From the NCBI RefSeq assembly GCF_041468085.1, contig NZ_CP121017.1, positions 3,413,676 through 3,477,675 of the forward strand: a DNA stretch of 64,000 nucleotides, read 5' to 3'. Positions 17,908 through 26,971 of the stretch are shown piece after piece (within the stretch, counting starts at the first letter, position 1; every line of letters begins with the position of its first letter). A model generated the notes under the pieces. The model was not told where the DNA came from. It saw only the letters and a list, made by a program, of their open reading frames with translations, and searched no databases. The position numbers and the translations under genes were made by a program. Origin of the DNA: Tistrella mobilis (lineage in GTDB: Bacteria; Pseudomonadota; Alphaproteobacteria; Tistrellales; Tistrellaceae).

Positions 17908-18147
17908 GATCTTGGGTCCTCTGTTCCGGGAACGGTGCCGTCGGGCACCGTATGCCCCTCGAAACCGCCACCGTCCCTGCCCGTTCCCCCGGTCACGGTT
18001 TTGCCCCGATCTCGTCGCAGCCCCGGGCCCCGGACACCGGAATGCCGCACCGGACACGCGGACGCCCGCCATCCCGGGGGCAGTCCGGAATGACGGGCGT
18101 CCTCGATCGGCATCAAGGATGCCGAAAGGCATAAGGAGCCTGAGGGG

Positions 18148-18642
18148 TCAGCTGCCCTTGGCACGCGGCTGGGCGCCCATCTGGCCGCCGCCGCCCGTAC
18201 CGCCGGAACCGGTGGTGGTCGAATCACCGCCGGTGCCGCTCAGGCTGTCGGTCGCGCCCTTGCGCACCGAGGTGGCACGATTGGTGCCGCCTTCCTGGTT
18301 GTAGGTCACGGTGACCTTATCGCCTTCGGAGACGTCGCTCATCTGCGGGTCGTCGACCTGGAATTTGGTGCCGTCTTCAAGGGTCACGGTGTCACCGCTG
18401 ACGCTGGCGACGGTGCCCTGCTTGGTCATGGTGCCGGCACCGGCACCCGTACCACCCGGGGCGGCCGCGCCCGAACCGGTGCCGACGCCCGGCGTCGTGC
18501 CCGGGTTGGTGGGGTTGGCGTTCTGCGAACTGCCAGAGGTGCCACCCGCGCCGGTCGGCGAGCCGGAGGTGCCGGCTGCGGTGGCGAGCGAGGCGCCGCC
18601 GAGCATGAGGGCGGTCACGAGAACGGGCAGGGTCTTGCGCAT
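18148..18642 (-). CDS. secreted DUF1344-like protein, paralogue 2
   Basis: A 164-residue exported protein, with a signal peptide (KTLPVLVTALMLGGASLATA) and a 50-residue Gly/Thr/Ser/Pro-rich linker. The beta domain carries KQGTVASVSGDTVTLEDG and SEGDKVTVTYN, the DUF1344 arrangement, before a Gly-rich tail. Compared with paralogue 1 it has the long low-complexity linker in place of a short helical one. The start is ATG 18642 with GGAGA upstream. It is divergent from the TonB receptor gene; the intergenic Fur-like box lies far from its start. Confidence 0.65.
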   Translation of the reverse strand: MRKTLPVLVTALMLGGASLATAAGTSGSPTGAGGTSGSSQNANPTNPGTTPGVGTGSGAAAPGGTGAGAGTMTKQGTVASVSGDTVTLEDGTKFQVDDPQMSDVSEGDKVTVTYNQEGGTNRATSVRKGATDSLSGTGGDSTTTGSGGTGGGGQMGAQPRAKGS

Positions 18643-18845
18643 CGGGGGGATCTCCATAGTCAGCAAGGCAACTGCGTGCGTTGCCGGGGGTGTGAGGCGC
18701 GGCGCGGGTGCCGTCCGCCTCTTGTCCCCCTCAACGGACGGGCGCCGCGACCGTTCCACCTGCGGTCCGAATTTCTTCGCAAGATCCGCGGCACGACGGA
18801 CGTGCTTGGCATTCACGACGTGCGCAGGTATGTTCACGCCAACTT

Positions 18846-18864
18846 GATAATAAGAATCATTCGC
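18846..18864. promoter_or_regulatory. Fur box in front of TonB receptor
   Basis: GATAATAAGAATCATTCGC agrees with the 19-bp Fur consensus at 13 positions, including GATAAT at the left and AATCATT in the right half. It lies 44 bp upstream of the receptor start, where repression by iron would be expected. An Irr-type regulator could use the same site. Confidence 0.65.
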
Positions 18865-18907
18865 AATTGAGCGACGAGTCCCTTCCAACGAGAAAGGGAT
18901 CGGTCCG

Positions 18908-21232
18908 ATGAACACCAGATGGCTAAAAAACGGCCTGACTCAAGGGCTTCTGACCCTCTGCCTGACCGCGCCTGCCACCGCCTTCGGCCAGATGACGGCA
19001 GTGTCGACAGCGGCGACACCAGCGGCCGAGGAACGTGAAGATGACGGCAGCACCGAAGCGACAGGCACGCCCGAGAGTGCGGGCGAAAGGCTGCCGCCGC
19101 TGTCGGTGATCGCAACCCGCGGTGCCCGGACGGTGGACGACATCCCCGGCAATGTGACGGTCATCGACAGGCAGGAGCTGGATCTGCGCATGGTCGACGA
19201 TATCGGCGAGCTGGTCCGGCACCTGCCGGGCATCCAGGTCGACCGTCAGACCAGCGGCACCAATCCCTTCGGCGACCGCACCGGCTTCACCATCCGCGGC
19301 GTGTCGGGCAATCGCATCCTGACCCTGGTCGACGGCAGCCGGACGCTGGAGCGGATCACCGACAATACCCGCGACGTGGTCGAACTGACCCATATGAAGC
19401 GGGTGGAGATTCAGCGCGGCCCCGCCTCGGCGCTGTGGGGCAGCGATGCGCTGGGCGGCGTGGTCGCCTTCGAGACCATGGACCCGGAAGATTATCTGGC
19501 CGCCAGCGGCCGCGACACCGCCTTCCGCTTCGACACCACCCATTCCACGCTCGACAATTCGACCGGCGGCGTCGGGGCGGCAGCGCTGCGCTATGGCGAT
19601 TTCGCGGCCTCGCTGTCGCTGGGCAGGCGTGTGGGCCACGAGACCGAGAACCGCAATGCCCGCAGCTCCAAGGCGGCCGGGGCGGTCTGGGAGTGTTATC
19701 GCAATCCCGGCGCCACACCCTGCGGCCAGCTCGATCCGGCCGATATCCGCTCGGACAATGCGCTCGCCAAACTGGTCTGGACGCCGGGTGCCGATCACCG
19801 TATCGGCCTGACGCTGGAGCATTTCGAGCGCGAGACCGAGGTCGAGCAGCTCTACGACCACGGCTACGACAGCTCGGGCAATTTCGTGGCGAGTTACGAC
19901 CGCACCCAGACGCTGAGCCGGCAGCGCATCGCGCTGGAGCATGACTGGACGGTGGATTTCGGCCCGATCGAGACGATCCGCTGGCAACTCTCCCATTCCC
20001 CGCAGAAGAGCAGGCGGGAGGGGGCGCGCGATCGCATCCTCGCCAACGGCAACAGCGAAACCCGCTACGACTATCTGGAATACGAAGAAGCCTTCACCGA
20101 ATTCGATGCCCAGTTCGATGGCGGCTTTGAGACCGGCCCGCTCAGCCACCGCCTGACCTGGGGTATCGACGGCGACTATACCGCAACCGATTACGAGCGT
20201 GTCGATACCACGGTCAACCACACCACCGGCACCACCACGGTGGCCCGTGCCGGCGGCTTCAACTTCGCAAACGCCACCACGATCCGCGCCGATGCCTATG
20301 TGCAGGACGAGATCGGGCTCCTGGACGGCCGGCTGCGGGTAACCCCGGCGCTGCGCCTTGCCCATTACGCGATCGATCCCGATCCCAATGCCGATTACAA
20401 GCCGGTGGACGGCGCCGAACCGCGCAAGGTGACCGAGACCGAGCCAACCTGGAAGTTCGGCGCGATCTACGATCTCGATCACAACTTTTCGGTCTATGGC
20501 CAGTATGCCGAAGGCTTCAAGATGCCGACCGCGCAGCAGCTCTATACCTCGCTGCCCGGCGCCTTCTTCGACCTTGTGCCCAATCCGGACCTGAAGCCGG
20601 AACGGGTGAAGTCTTATGAAGCCGGGTTGCGCGGCCGCTTTGCCGACGGCAATTTCTCGGTCGGTGGCTTCTATGCCGATTATGACGACTTCATCCAGTC
20701 CTTCTACAACCCGCCCGGCACGAATGACTACACCTATAAGAACCTGTCGGTGGTCCGGGTCTGGGGCATTGAGGCCTCGGGCGAACTCTATCTGGATGAT
20801 CTGTGGAGCGTGAGCGGCGCGCTCTCGGCACAGCGCGGCGAACAGCAGGCCGCACCGGGTGAGGATACGACCGCCTTCGATGGCGCCATCCCGCTCGGCG
20901 GCACACTGGGGCTGCATTACGACGACAGCGAGATAGGGCTCCGCGCCAGCCTTTACGGCACCTTCCAGCGCGGCGTGACCCGCACGTCCAGCAGCAGCGC
21001 CTACAAGCCCGGCGGCTATGGCGTGTTTGATTTCGCCGCCGCCTGGACGCCCGCGCACTGGATCACGCTCCGCCTCGGCATCGACAACATCTTCGACAAA
21101 CGCTACTTCCCCAGTTCGGCCACGGCCTATGGCGCCCAGCCGTCAAGCGTCTCGGTCGCCAACACCAATCCGATCGAGGCACAGGTCCAGCCGGGCCGCG
21201 CGTTCTCGCTCGGCGCGACGCTGACCTTCTGA
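18908..21232 (+). CDS. TonB-dependent outer-membrane receptor, heme/hemoglobin type
   Basis: A 774-residue receptor. A signal peptide (about 1-27) is followed by a plug domain (PGNVTVIDRQEL, VSGNRILTLVDGSR, KRVEIQRGPASALWGSDALGG near 160-182). A 22-strand barrel ends in Phe (LGATLTF), as needed for outer-membrane insertion. The order of motifs and the C-terminal NPIEAQVQPGRAFSLG fit the heme/hemoglobin receptor group (HmuR/HutA-like). The exact ligand is not proved. The Fur box 44 bp upstream supports iron control. It lies 4 bp before an ABC half-transporter gene, which is likely cotranscribed. Confidence 0.9.
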   Translation: MNTRWLKNGLTQGLLTLCLTAPATAFGQMTAVSTAATPAAEEREDDGSTEATGTPESAGERLPPLSVIATRGARTVDDIPGNVTVIDRQELDLRMVDDIGELVRHLPGIQVDRQTSGTNPFGDRTGFTIRGVSGNRILTLVDGSRTLERITDNTRDVVELTHMKRVEIQRGPASALWGSDALGGVVAFETMDPEDYLAASGRDTAFRFDTTHSTLDNSTGGVGAAALRYGDFAASLSLGRRVGHETENRNARSSKAAGAVWECYRNPGATPCGQLDPADIRSDNALAKLVWTPGADHRIGLTLEHFERETEVEQLYDHGYDSSGNFVASYDRTQTLSRQRIALEHDWTVDFGPIETIRWQLSHSPQKSRREGARDRILANGNSETRYDYLEYEEAFTEFDAQFDGGFETGPLSHRLTWGIDGDYTATDYERVDTTVNHTTGTTTVARAGGFNFANATTIRADAYVQDEIGLLDGRLRVTPALRLAHYAIDPDPNADYKPVDGAEPRKVTETEPTWKFGAIYDLDHNFSVYGQYAEGFKMPTAQQLYTSLPGAFFDLVPNPDLKPERVKSYEAGLRGRFADGNFSVGGFYADYDDFIQSFYNPPGTNDYTYKNLSVVRVWGIEASGELYLDDLWSVSGALSAQRGEQQAAPGEDTTAFDGAIPLGGTLGLHYDDSEIGLRASLYGTFQRGVTRTSSSSAYKPGGYGVFDFAAAWTPAHWITLRLGIDNIFDKRYFPSSATAYGAQPSSVSVANTNPIEAQVQPGRAFSLGATLTF

Positions 21233-21236
21233 CCCG

Positions 21237-23021
21237 ATGACGGTCACCGCCGATCCCGGCCGCCCAGGCGGCCGGGCACGCGGCACCGTCCGCCGCCATC
21301 GCGGCGGACGGCTGCGTTGTTTCCTGCGTCTGGTCCTGCCCTTCTTCATCGGTCGTGCAGGCCGGGCGGCGGCGCTTAAATTCACCCTCGCCTTCGGCCT
21401 CGCCATCGCCGCGGTCTGGATCGGCTTTGAACGCAATCTCTGGAACCAGACCTTCTTCGGCGCGCTGGAGCGGCGCGATGCCGAAGCCGTCTTCCGGGCG
21501 ACGCTCGACTGGATCTGGCTGCTGGCGCTGCTGGTCGGCGTCTCGGTCCAGCGGGCCTATCTGGAACGCATGGTCGAGATCGAATGGCGGACCTGGCTGA
21601 CCCGCCGCCTGCTCGACCGCTGGCTGGGCCGCGGCGGGCTCTGGCGGCTGGAAAGCGCCGGCCGGATCGACAATCCCGACCAGCGGGTGGCCGAGGATGC
21701 CCGGCTGCTGTCGTCGCTGACCGTCGAACTGACGCTTCGGGTGCTGCTCGATGTGGTGGAACTCGGTCTCTATATCGGCGTGCTCTGGCATCTGTCGGGC
21801 ACACTCGCCCTGCCGCTGCCGGGCGGCGCCCGCCTGGATCTGCCCGGCTATATGGTGATCGCCGCAGTGGTCTATGCCGGCATCGCCAATCTGGTCGCCC
21901 ACCGTCTGGGCCGGCCGCTCGCCGGGCTTGCCGCACAGCAGCAGCACCGCGAAGCCGATTTCCGCTTCGGCCTGGCCCGGCTGCGCGACGCGGCGATCGA
22001 GGTGGCCCTGCTCCGCGGCGGCCGGCGCGAGGCCGGGCTTGCCGCCGGTCGCTTCGAGGCGGTGCGCCTGAACGCGCTCGATCTCGCCCGCCGCCACCGG
22101 ATCTATGCCCTGTTCCAGACCCCGTTCAGCTATACGGTGCTCAACATCTCGATGTTCGTGACCGCACCGGCCTATCTGGCCGGCCAGCTGGATCTTGGCG
22201 GCATGATGCAGGCGCGCGGCGCCTTCTCGACCGTGGTTGCAAGCTTCGCAACACTGGTCTTCGTCTACCCGAAGGTGGCTGAATTGATGGCGGTGCTGTC
22301 GCGGCTGGAAGCCTTTGAACAGGCCCTGGCCGACCGTCCCCCCCGCCTCTGCCCGCATCCGGCCGGACGCGCCGCGGCGGCGGATGCGTTGGTGCTGGAG
22401 GGGGTGGCGGTCACCACACCCGACGGGCAGCCCCTGACCCGGCCGATCGATCTGGTGCTGCGGCCGGGAGAGAAAATCGCCCTCACCGGCGCCTCGGGCA
22501 CCGGCAAGAGCCTGCTGCTCTCCGCCATCGCCGGCGCCTGGCCGCATGTCACCGGCAGAATCGACCGGCCCCGGGCGGGCTGGCCGCCGGTGGTCGTGCC
22601 CCAGCGTCCCTATCTGCCCGGCCTCGCCCTCGGCGCGGCCCTGCTCTACCCGGCGGATGGCGATCTGCCCGACAGCCGGGCGCAGGCGGCGCAACTACTG
22701 GAGGCCGTGGGGCTCGGCCGCCTGATCGCCGATCTGGACGGTCCGGCCCGCGACTGGGACCGGCTGCTTTCCCCCGGCGAACGTCAGCGCCTGGCCCTGG
22801 TCCGCGCCCTGCTCCGCCGGCCGCGCTGGCTGTTGATCGACGAGGCGACCTCGGCACTGGATGCCGAGGCCGAGACACGGGTACTGGCGCTGATCGACCG
22901 GATGCATCCGCCGCCCGCAGTGCTGATGGTGGCGCACCGCCCGGCGGCGATCGCCGCCTGCGACCGGGCGATCGGGCTGCACGCGGCAGCGGACGCGCCG
23001 CCGGATCAGGCGCCGGCCTGA
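21237..23021 (+). CDS. SbmA/YddA-type ABC transporter, membrane domain fused to ATPase
   Basis: A 594-residue fusion. An N-terminal SbmA/BacA-like transmembrane domain (about 25-330, with ERNLWNQTFFGALERRDAEA and RRLLDRWLGRGG) is joined to an ATPase with Walker A GASGTGKS (near 420), signature LSPGERQRL (near 515), Walker B WLLIDEATSALD, and the H-loop VAHRP. YddA-like proteins work as homodimers in the inner membrane. It lies 4 bp after the TonB receptor, so it probably handles the same compound or a chelator. The 3' end overlaps the convergent reductase by 16 bp. Confidence 0.87.
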   Translation: MTVTADPGRPGGRARGTVRRHRGGRLRCFLRLVLPFFIGRAGRAAALKFTLAFGLAIAAVWIGFERNLWNQTFFGALERRDAEAVFRATLDWIWLLALLVGVSVQRAYLERMVEIEWRTWLTRRLLDRWLGRGGLWRLESAGRIDNPDQRVAEDARLLSSLTVELTLRVLLDVVELGLYIGVLWHLSGTLALPLPGGARLDLPGYMVIAAVVYAGIANLVAHRLGRPLAGLAAQQQHREADFRFGLARLRDAAIEVALLRGGRREAGLAAGRFEAVRLNALDLARRHRIYALFQTPFSYTVLNISMFVTAPAYLAGQLDLGGMMQARGAFSTVVASFATLVFVYPKVAELMAVLSRLEAFEQALADRPPRLCPHPAGRAAAADALVLEGVAVTTPDGQPLTRPIDLVLRPGEKIALTGASGTGKSLLLSAIAGAWPHVTGRIDRPRAGWPPVVVPQRPYLPGLALGAALLYPADGDLPDSRAQAAQLLEAVGLGRLIADLDGPARDWDRLLSPGERQRLALVRALLRRPRWLLIDEATSALDAEAETRVLALIDRMHPPPAVLMVAHRPAAIAACDRAIGLHAAADAPPDQAPA

Positions 23022-23956
23022 TCCAGCGCCGTCATCTCGTCGGCCGTCAGCGACAGATCCAGCGCCTTCACCAGGCTCGTCAACTGGTCGAGGCTGGTGG
23101 CGCTGGCGATCGGCGCGGTGATGCCGGGGCTTGCGATCATCCAGGCCAGCGCCACCTCGGCCGGGGTCGCGCCATGGGCCTCTGCAACCCGGTCGAGGGC
23201 GTCGAGGATGGCGAAGCCCCGCGGGTTCAGATATCTGGCGACCCGGCTGCCGCGCTGGCTCTGCGACAGATCTGCCTCCGACCGGTACTTGCCCGAGAGG
23301 AAGCCCGAGGCCAGGCTGAAATAGGGAATGACGCCCAGCCCGCGGCCCATGCACAGATCCCGGAGCGGCCCTTCGAAGCTGCTGCGATCGTAGAGATTGT
23401 ATTCCGGCTGCAGGGTCTCGTAGCGGGCAAGGCCGCCGGCGGTGGAGATGTCCAGCGCTTCCGACAGCTGATCGGCGGTGAAGTTCGAGGCGCCGATCGC
23501 CCGCACCTTGCCGGCCGTCACCAGCCGGTCGAAGGCTTCCAGCGTCTCGTCCTGGGGGGTTTCGGCATCGGGATAATGGGCCTGATAGAGATCGATATGG
23601 TCGGTCTGCAGACGGCGGAGCGACGCCTCGACGCAGCGCTCGATCCGATCTGCCTTCAGGCCCTTGTCGTCGGGCCGCATCGGGGCGCCGACCTTGGTCA
23701 GAATCTTGACCTTCGCCCGCTTCGCCGGGTTGGCGGCCAGCCATCTGCCGATGATGGTCTCGGACTCGCCCCCCTCATGCCCGTCGACCCAGACCGAATA
23801 GACGTCGGCGGTGTCGATGGCATCGATGCCGGCATCGACAAGGGCATCGAGCAGGGTGAAGGAGGTCGGCTCGTCGGCGGTCCAGCCGAACACGTTGCCG
23901 CCGAAAACCAGGGGCACGATCTCAAGGCCGGACTGACCGAGCTGGCGCGTCTGCAT
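23006..23956 (-). CDS. aldo/keto reductase
   Basis: A 316-residue (alpha/beta)8 NADPH-dependent reductase of the YajO/general stress group. Visible are FGGNVFGW, the catalytic region DTADVYSVW (Asp and Tyr), the Lys of LTKVGAP, and the His-containing DLYQAHYPD. The cofactor segment FSLASGFLSGKYR and a C-terminal IASATS-DQ follow. The substrate is unknown. The start is ATG 23956 with AGGAGAGG upstream. Cytosolic. Convergent with the ABC gene, 16 bp overlap. Confidence 0.9.
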   Translation of the reverse strand: MQTRQLGQSGLEIVPLVFGGNVFGWTADEPTSFTLLDALVDAGIDAIDTADVYSVWVDGHEGGESETIIGRWLAANPAKRAKVKILTKVGAPMRPDDKGLKADRIERCVEASLRRLQTDHIDLYQAHYPDAETPQDETLEAFDRLVTAGKVRAIGASNFTADQLSEALDISTAGGLARYETLQPEYNLYDRSSFEGPLRDLCMGRGLGVIPYFSLASGFLSGKYRSEADLSQSQRGSRVARYLNPRGFAILDALDRVAEAHGATPAEVALAWMIASPGITAPIASATSLDQLTSLVKALDLSLTADEMTALDQAGA

Positions 23957-24135
23957 GGGGGAACCTCTCCTGATCCAGGAACGCCCGCAGATGCCGCCTC
24001 CCCGGAAAAGCGCCGGGGCCGGCTGCGGGCGACCCATGGTCGCGCGCCCCCGGCCCCGTATGCAAGCCGTCAGCGTCCCCAGCCCTCACCACTCACACGG
24101 ATGCGCATGGCCCCGGATGGCGAGATGTACCCCCC

Positions 24136-24352
24136 ACCCGCCATTGAGGCGGGGGCCAAGGGCACGGAGTGCCCGCCCGGCGAGGGTCAAACAGACTCCC
24201 GCCATTGCGGCGGCGGCCAAGGGTGCGGCAGCACCCGCTTGGGCCGAGGGCCAGACAGACTCCCGCCATTGAGGCGGGGGCCAAGGGCACGGAGTGCCCG
24301 CCCGGCGAGGGACTAAAAAGACTCACCCGCCCGGCGAGGATCAAACAGACTC
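24136..24352 (-). repeat. array of two-hairpin repeats, family A
   Basis: Three full units of about 62 bp and one partial unit, in the opposite orientation to 431-931. Each starts with a CCGCC/GGCGG stem around ATTGA or ATTGC. A second stem follows: GGGCAC/GTGCCC in copies 1 and 3, GGGTGC/GCACCC in copy 2. Each unit ends in CGAGGG-CAAACAGACT or a near variant. These changes keep base pairing. The array lies between the start of the aldo/keto reductase and the 3' end of the SDR, and fills most of the 403-bp gap. Confidence 0.85.
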
Positions 24353-24359
24353 CCCCTCC

Positions 24360-25118
24360 TCAGATGCAGCGCCCGCCGTCGACTTCCATGCACACGCCGG
24401 TCAGGAACGAGGCGGCATCCGAGGCGAGGAAGGCGGTGGCTTCGGCCACGTCGCGGGCGGAAGACAGCCGGCCGAGCGGGATGGTCTCGATGATCTTGGC
24501 GCGTGCTTCCGGGGTGTCGGGCTGGCCCAGGAAGGCACTGGTCAGACCGGTCGGGCCCATCACCGGATTGACGGCGCAGACCCGGATGTTGTCGGGGGCC
24601 AGTTCCACCGCCATGGTCTTGGTGATGACCACGGCCGCGCCCTTGCTGCCGTTGTACCAGACCAGACCGGGGCGCGGACGCACGGCCGCGGTGGAGGCAA
24701 TGTTGATCATCACACCGCCCTTCTGGGCACGGAACACCGGCACGGCATGCTTCGCGGCCCAGAACAGGCTCTTGACGTTGACGTCGAAGACCTTGTCGAA
24801 GGTCGCCTCGTCGACATCGGTCATGGGCCCGCGGTTGTGGGTATAGCCGGCATTGTTCACCAGCACGTCGAGCCGGCCGAAGGCATCGGTCGCCGCCTTG
24901 ATCATGCCCGCGGTGCCGGCATCGGTCGCCACATCGGCATGCACATAGACCGCCTCGGCGCCGGTCGCCTTGATCTCGGCCGTCACCCGCTCACCGCCGG
25001 CATCGTTGATGTCGGCGACCACGACCTTCGCGCCCTTCTCGGCGAACAGCCTGGCGATGCCCTCGCCGAAACCCGAACCGCCGCCGGTGACGATCGCAAC
25101 CTTGCCCGTCAGGCTCAT
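24360..25118 (-). CDS. short-chain dehydrogenase/reductase (3-oxoacyl-ACP reductase-like)
   Basis: A 252-residue classical SDR. The cofactor loop is TGGGSGFGEG (about 11-20), NNAG is near 90, Ser is in NIASTA, and the catalytic YNGSKGA is near 156 (Tyr-Asn-Gly-Ser-Lys). The last residues GVCMEVDGGRCI are typical. Asp37 in VVVADI suggests NAD(H). The substrate is unknown. The start ATG 25118 has GGAGAGGAG upstream. The repeat array begins right after its stop. It is the leftward neighbour of the thioredoxin-NHL gene, divergent from it. Confidence 0.9.
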   Translation of the reverse strand: MSLTGKVAIVTGGGSGFGEGIARLFAEKGAKVVVADINDAGGERVTAEIKATGAEAVYVHADVATDAGTAGMIKAATDAFGRLDVLVNNAGYTHNRGPMTDVDEATFDKVFDVNVKSLFWAAKHAVPVFRAQKGGVMINIASTAAVRPRPGLVWYNGSKGAAVVITKTMAVELAPDNIRVCAVNPVMGPTGLTSAFLGQPDTPEARAKIIETIPLGRLSSARDVAEATAFLASDAASFLTGVCMEVDGGRCI

Positions 25119-25507
25119 CTTCTGCTCCTCTCCTGGAACGATCGGCCGGTGCCCCACCGGCCACGTCATCCGGCTCCCGTCTGGTGGTGCGGCGGGGGTT
25201 TCCGGACCGGCCTCCGATCTCCCGTCCACCTCCGGCGACGGGGCGTCCACTCTCGGAAAACGCGAGCGGACAGCGAAGACATTCGCGGACAATAGCACGT
25301 CGGACGGCGCTGGGAAGAGCCTGCCCGTGCCTCTGAACCCAAGGAAATCCGCCAATGCCCGCCTTGCGCGGAGCGTGCGGCGCACCATTCTCGCCGCAGT
25401 CCCTGGACACAACCATTCGTTTCAAATTGACACAGAAACTTGCGGCCCGCACAGTCGAGCGCAACGGCCCCCGGCAGTGGCCGACCAGAATAGGGAGAAC
25501 ACGTCTG
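25119..25507. other. intergenic region between divergent SDR and thioredoxin-NHL genes
   Basis: A 389-bp space with no convincing gene. TTGACA occurs at 25427-25432 but the -10 expected from it (CACAGT) is weak. No long palindrome or terminator was seen. It should carry promoters for both flanking genes. ORFs that cross it are extensions of the real genes. Confidence 0.4.
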
Positions 25508-26971
25508 ATGGCGATCCGCGCCCCGCATTTCCCCACCGACGGCGTCACCTGGTTCAATCTTGCAGGCCCACCGCCGACCCTGCAGGACCTGCGTGGCCGG
25601 CTGGTGATCCTGGATTTCTGGACCTTCTGCTGCATCAACTGCATGCATGTGCTGCCGGTGCTGGCCGAAATCGAGCGGCGCTATCCCGACACCGTGGCGG
25701 TGATCGGCGTCCACAGCCCGAAATTCACCGCCGAACGCGACCCCGAGAAGGTCGCGGGCGCGATCGCCCGCTATGGCATCACCCATCCGGTGATCCACGA
25801 CCCCGAGATGCGGATGTGGCGCGAATACGCCATCCGCGCCTGGCCGACCCTTGGTTTCATCGGCCCCGACGGCGCCTATCTGGGGGCAGCCCCCGGCGAA
25901 CCGGCGCTGGAGAAGCTGGTGGAGCTGGTCGAGCGGGTGCTTGAAGAGGCGCGCGAGGGCGGCAGCCTGTCGCCTGCGATGCTTGATCTGGCGCCGCCCC
26001 CCGAACCCGCGCGGCTGCTGCGCCATCCGGCGAAGCTGAAGGAATTCCGCTATGGCCGCGGCTCTGCCGGCTGGGCGATCGCCGATGCCGGCCATCACCA
26101 GATCGCGCTGTTCGACAATGCCGGCAACGAGATCCGCCGGGTCGGATCGGGCGAGCCCGGCCTGGTCGACGGACCGGCGGAGCAGGCACGCTTCCAGCGG
26201 CCGCAGGGGCTGATCGCCGCCGATGGCGCGATCTTCGTCGCCGACACCTGGAACCACGCCGTGCGCCGGATCGATGTGGCGAGCGGCGCGGTCACCACCA
26301 TCGCCGGCACCGGCCGGCGCGGCCCGATCCTGAAGACCCCTGCCCCGGCCATCGATACCGCCCTCGCCAGCCCCTGGGATCTGGAGTACCGCGAGGGCGT
26401 GCTCTATGTCGCCAATGCCGGCACCCATCAGCTGGCGCGGATCGATCTTGCCACCGGCGTGCTGGAGCCGCTGGCCGGCACCGGTGCCGAAGCGCTGGTC
26501 GACGGGCCGGCCGATCAGGCGGCGCTGGCCCAGCCCTCGGCACTGGCGCTGAAAGAGGATCAGCTCTGGTTCATCGATGCCGAAACCTCCAGCCTGCGCC
26601 GGCTGGACCTGGCCAGCCGCGCGGTCTCGACCCTGGTCGGTGACGGGCTGTTCGAATTCGGCATGGTCGACGGACCGGCCAAGACGGCCCGTTTCCAGCA
26701 CCCGCTCGGCCTCTGCTTCGACATGAACGGCAACATCCTGGTCGCCGACGCCTATAATGATGCGATCCGGGTGGTGGATCCGGAAACCGGCATGGTCTCC
26801 AGCCTCGACGATCCGCCCTATGACTGTTTCGATGATCTCTGCCGCCCGCTGTCGGAACCGGCCGGGGTTGCGGTGGATGATGACGGGGTGGTGTTCGTGG
26901 CCGATACCGGCAATGACAGGATCTTCCTCTATCACGACGTGTTCCGGACCAGCCGGACCTGGGCGGAATGA
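25508..26971 (+). CDS. thioredoxin-like and NHL-repeat protein (NHLRC2-like)
   Basis: A 487-residue protein. An N-terminal thioredoxin fold has WTFCCINCMHVLP (about 34-46), a CCINC centre in place of the usual CxxC. A six-bladed NHL beta-propeller follows (about 175-480), with repeated FxxPxG, VADT/VANAG and R-ID blocks. This is the arrangement of NHLRC2. No signal peptide is seen, so it is probably cytosolic. The start is ATG 25508. The next gene begins at its stop codon by an ATGA overlap, so the two form an operon. Confidence 0.88.
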   Translation: MAIRAPHFPTDGVTWFNLAGPPPTLQDLRGRLVILDFWTFCCINCMHVLPVLAEIERRYPDTVAVIGVHSPKFTAERDPEKVAGAIARYGITHPVIHDPEMRMWREYAIRAWPTLGFIGPDGAYLGAAPGEPALEKLVELVERVLEEAREGGSLSPAMLDLAPPPEPARLLRHPAKLKEFRYGRGSAGWAIADAGHHQIALFDNAGNEIRRVGSGEPGLVDGPAEQARFQRPQGLIAADGAIFVADTWNHAVRRIDVASGAVTTIAGTGRRGPILKTPAPAIDTALASPWDLEYREGVLYVANAGTHQLARIDLATGVLEPLAGTGAEALVDGPADQAALAQPSALALKEDQLWFIDAETSSLRRLDLASRAVSTLVGDGLFEFGMVDGPAKTARFQHPLGLCFDMNGNILVADAYNDAIRVVDPETGMVSSLDDPPYDCFDDLCRPLSEPAGVAVDDDGVVFVADTGNDRIFLYHDVFRTSRTWAE

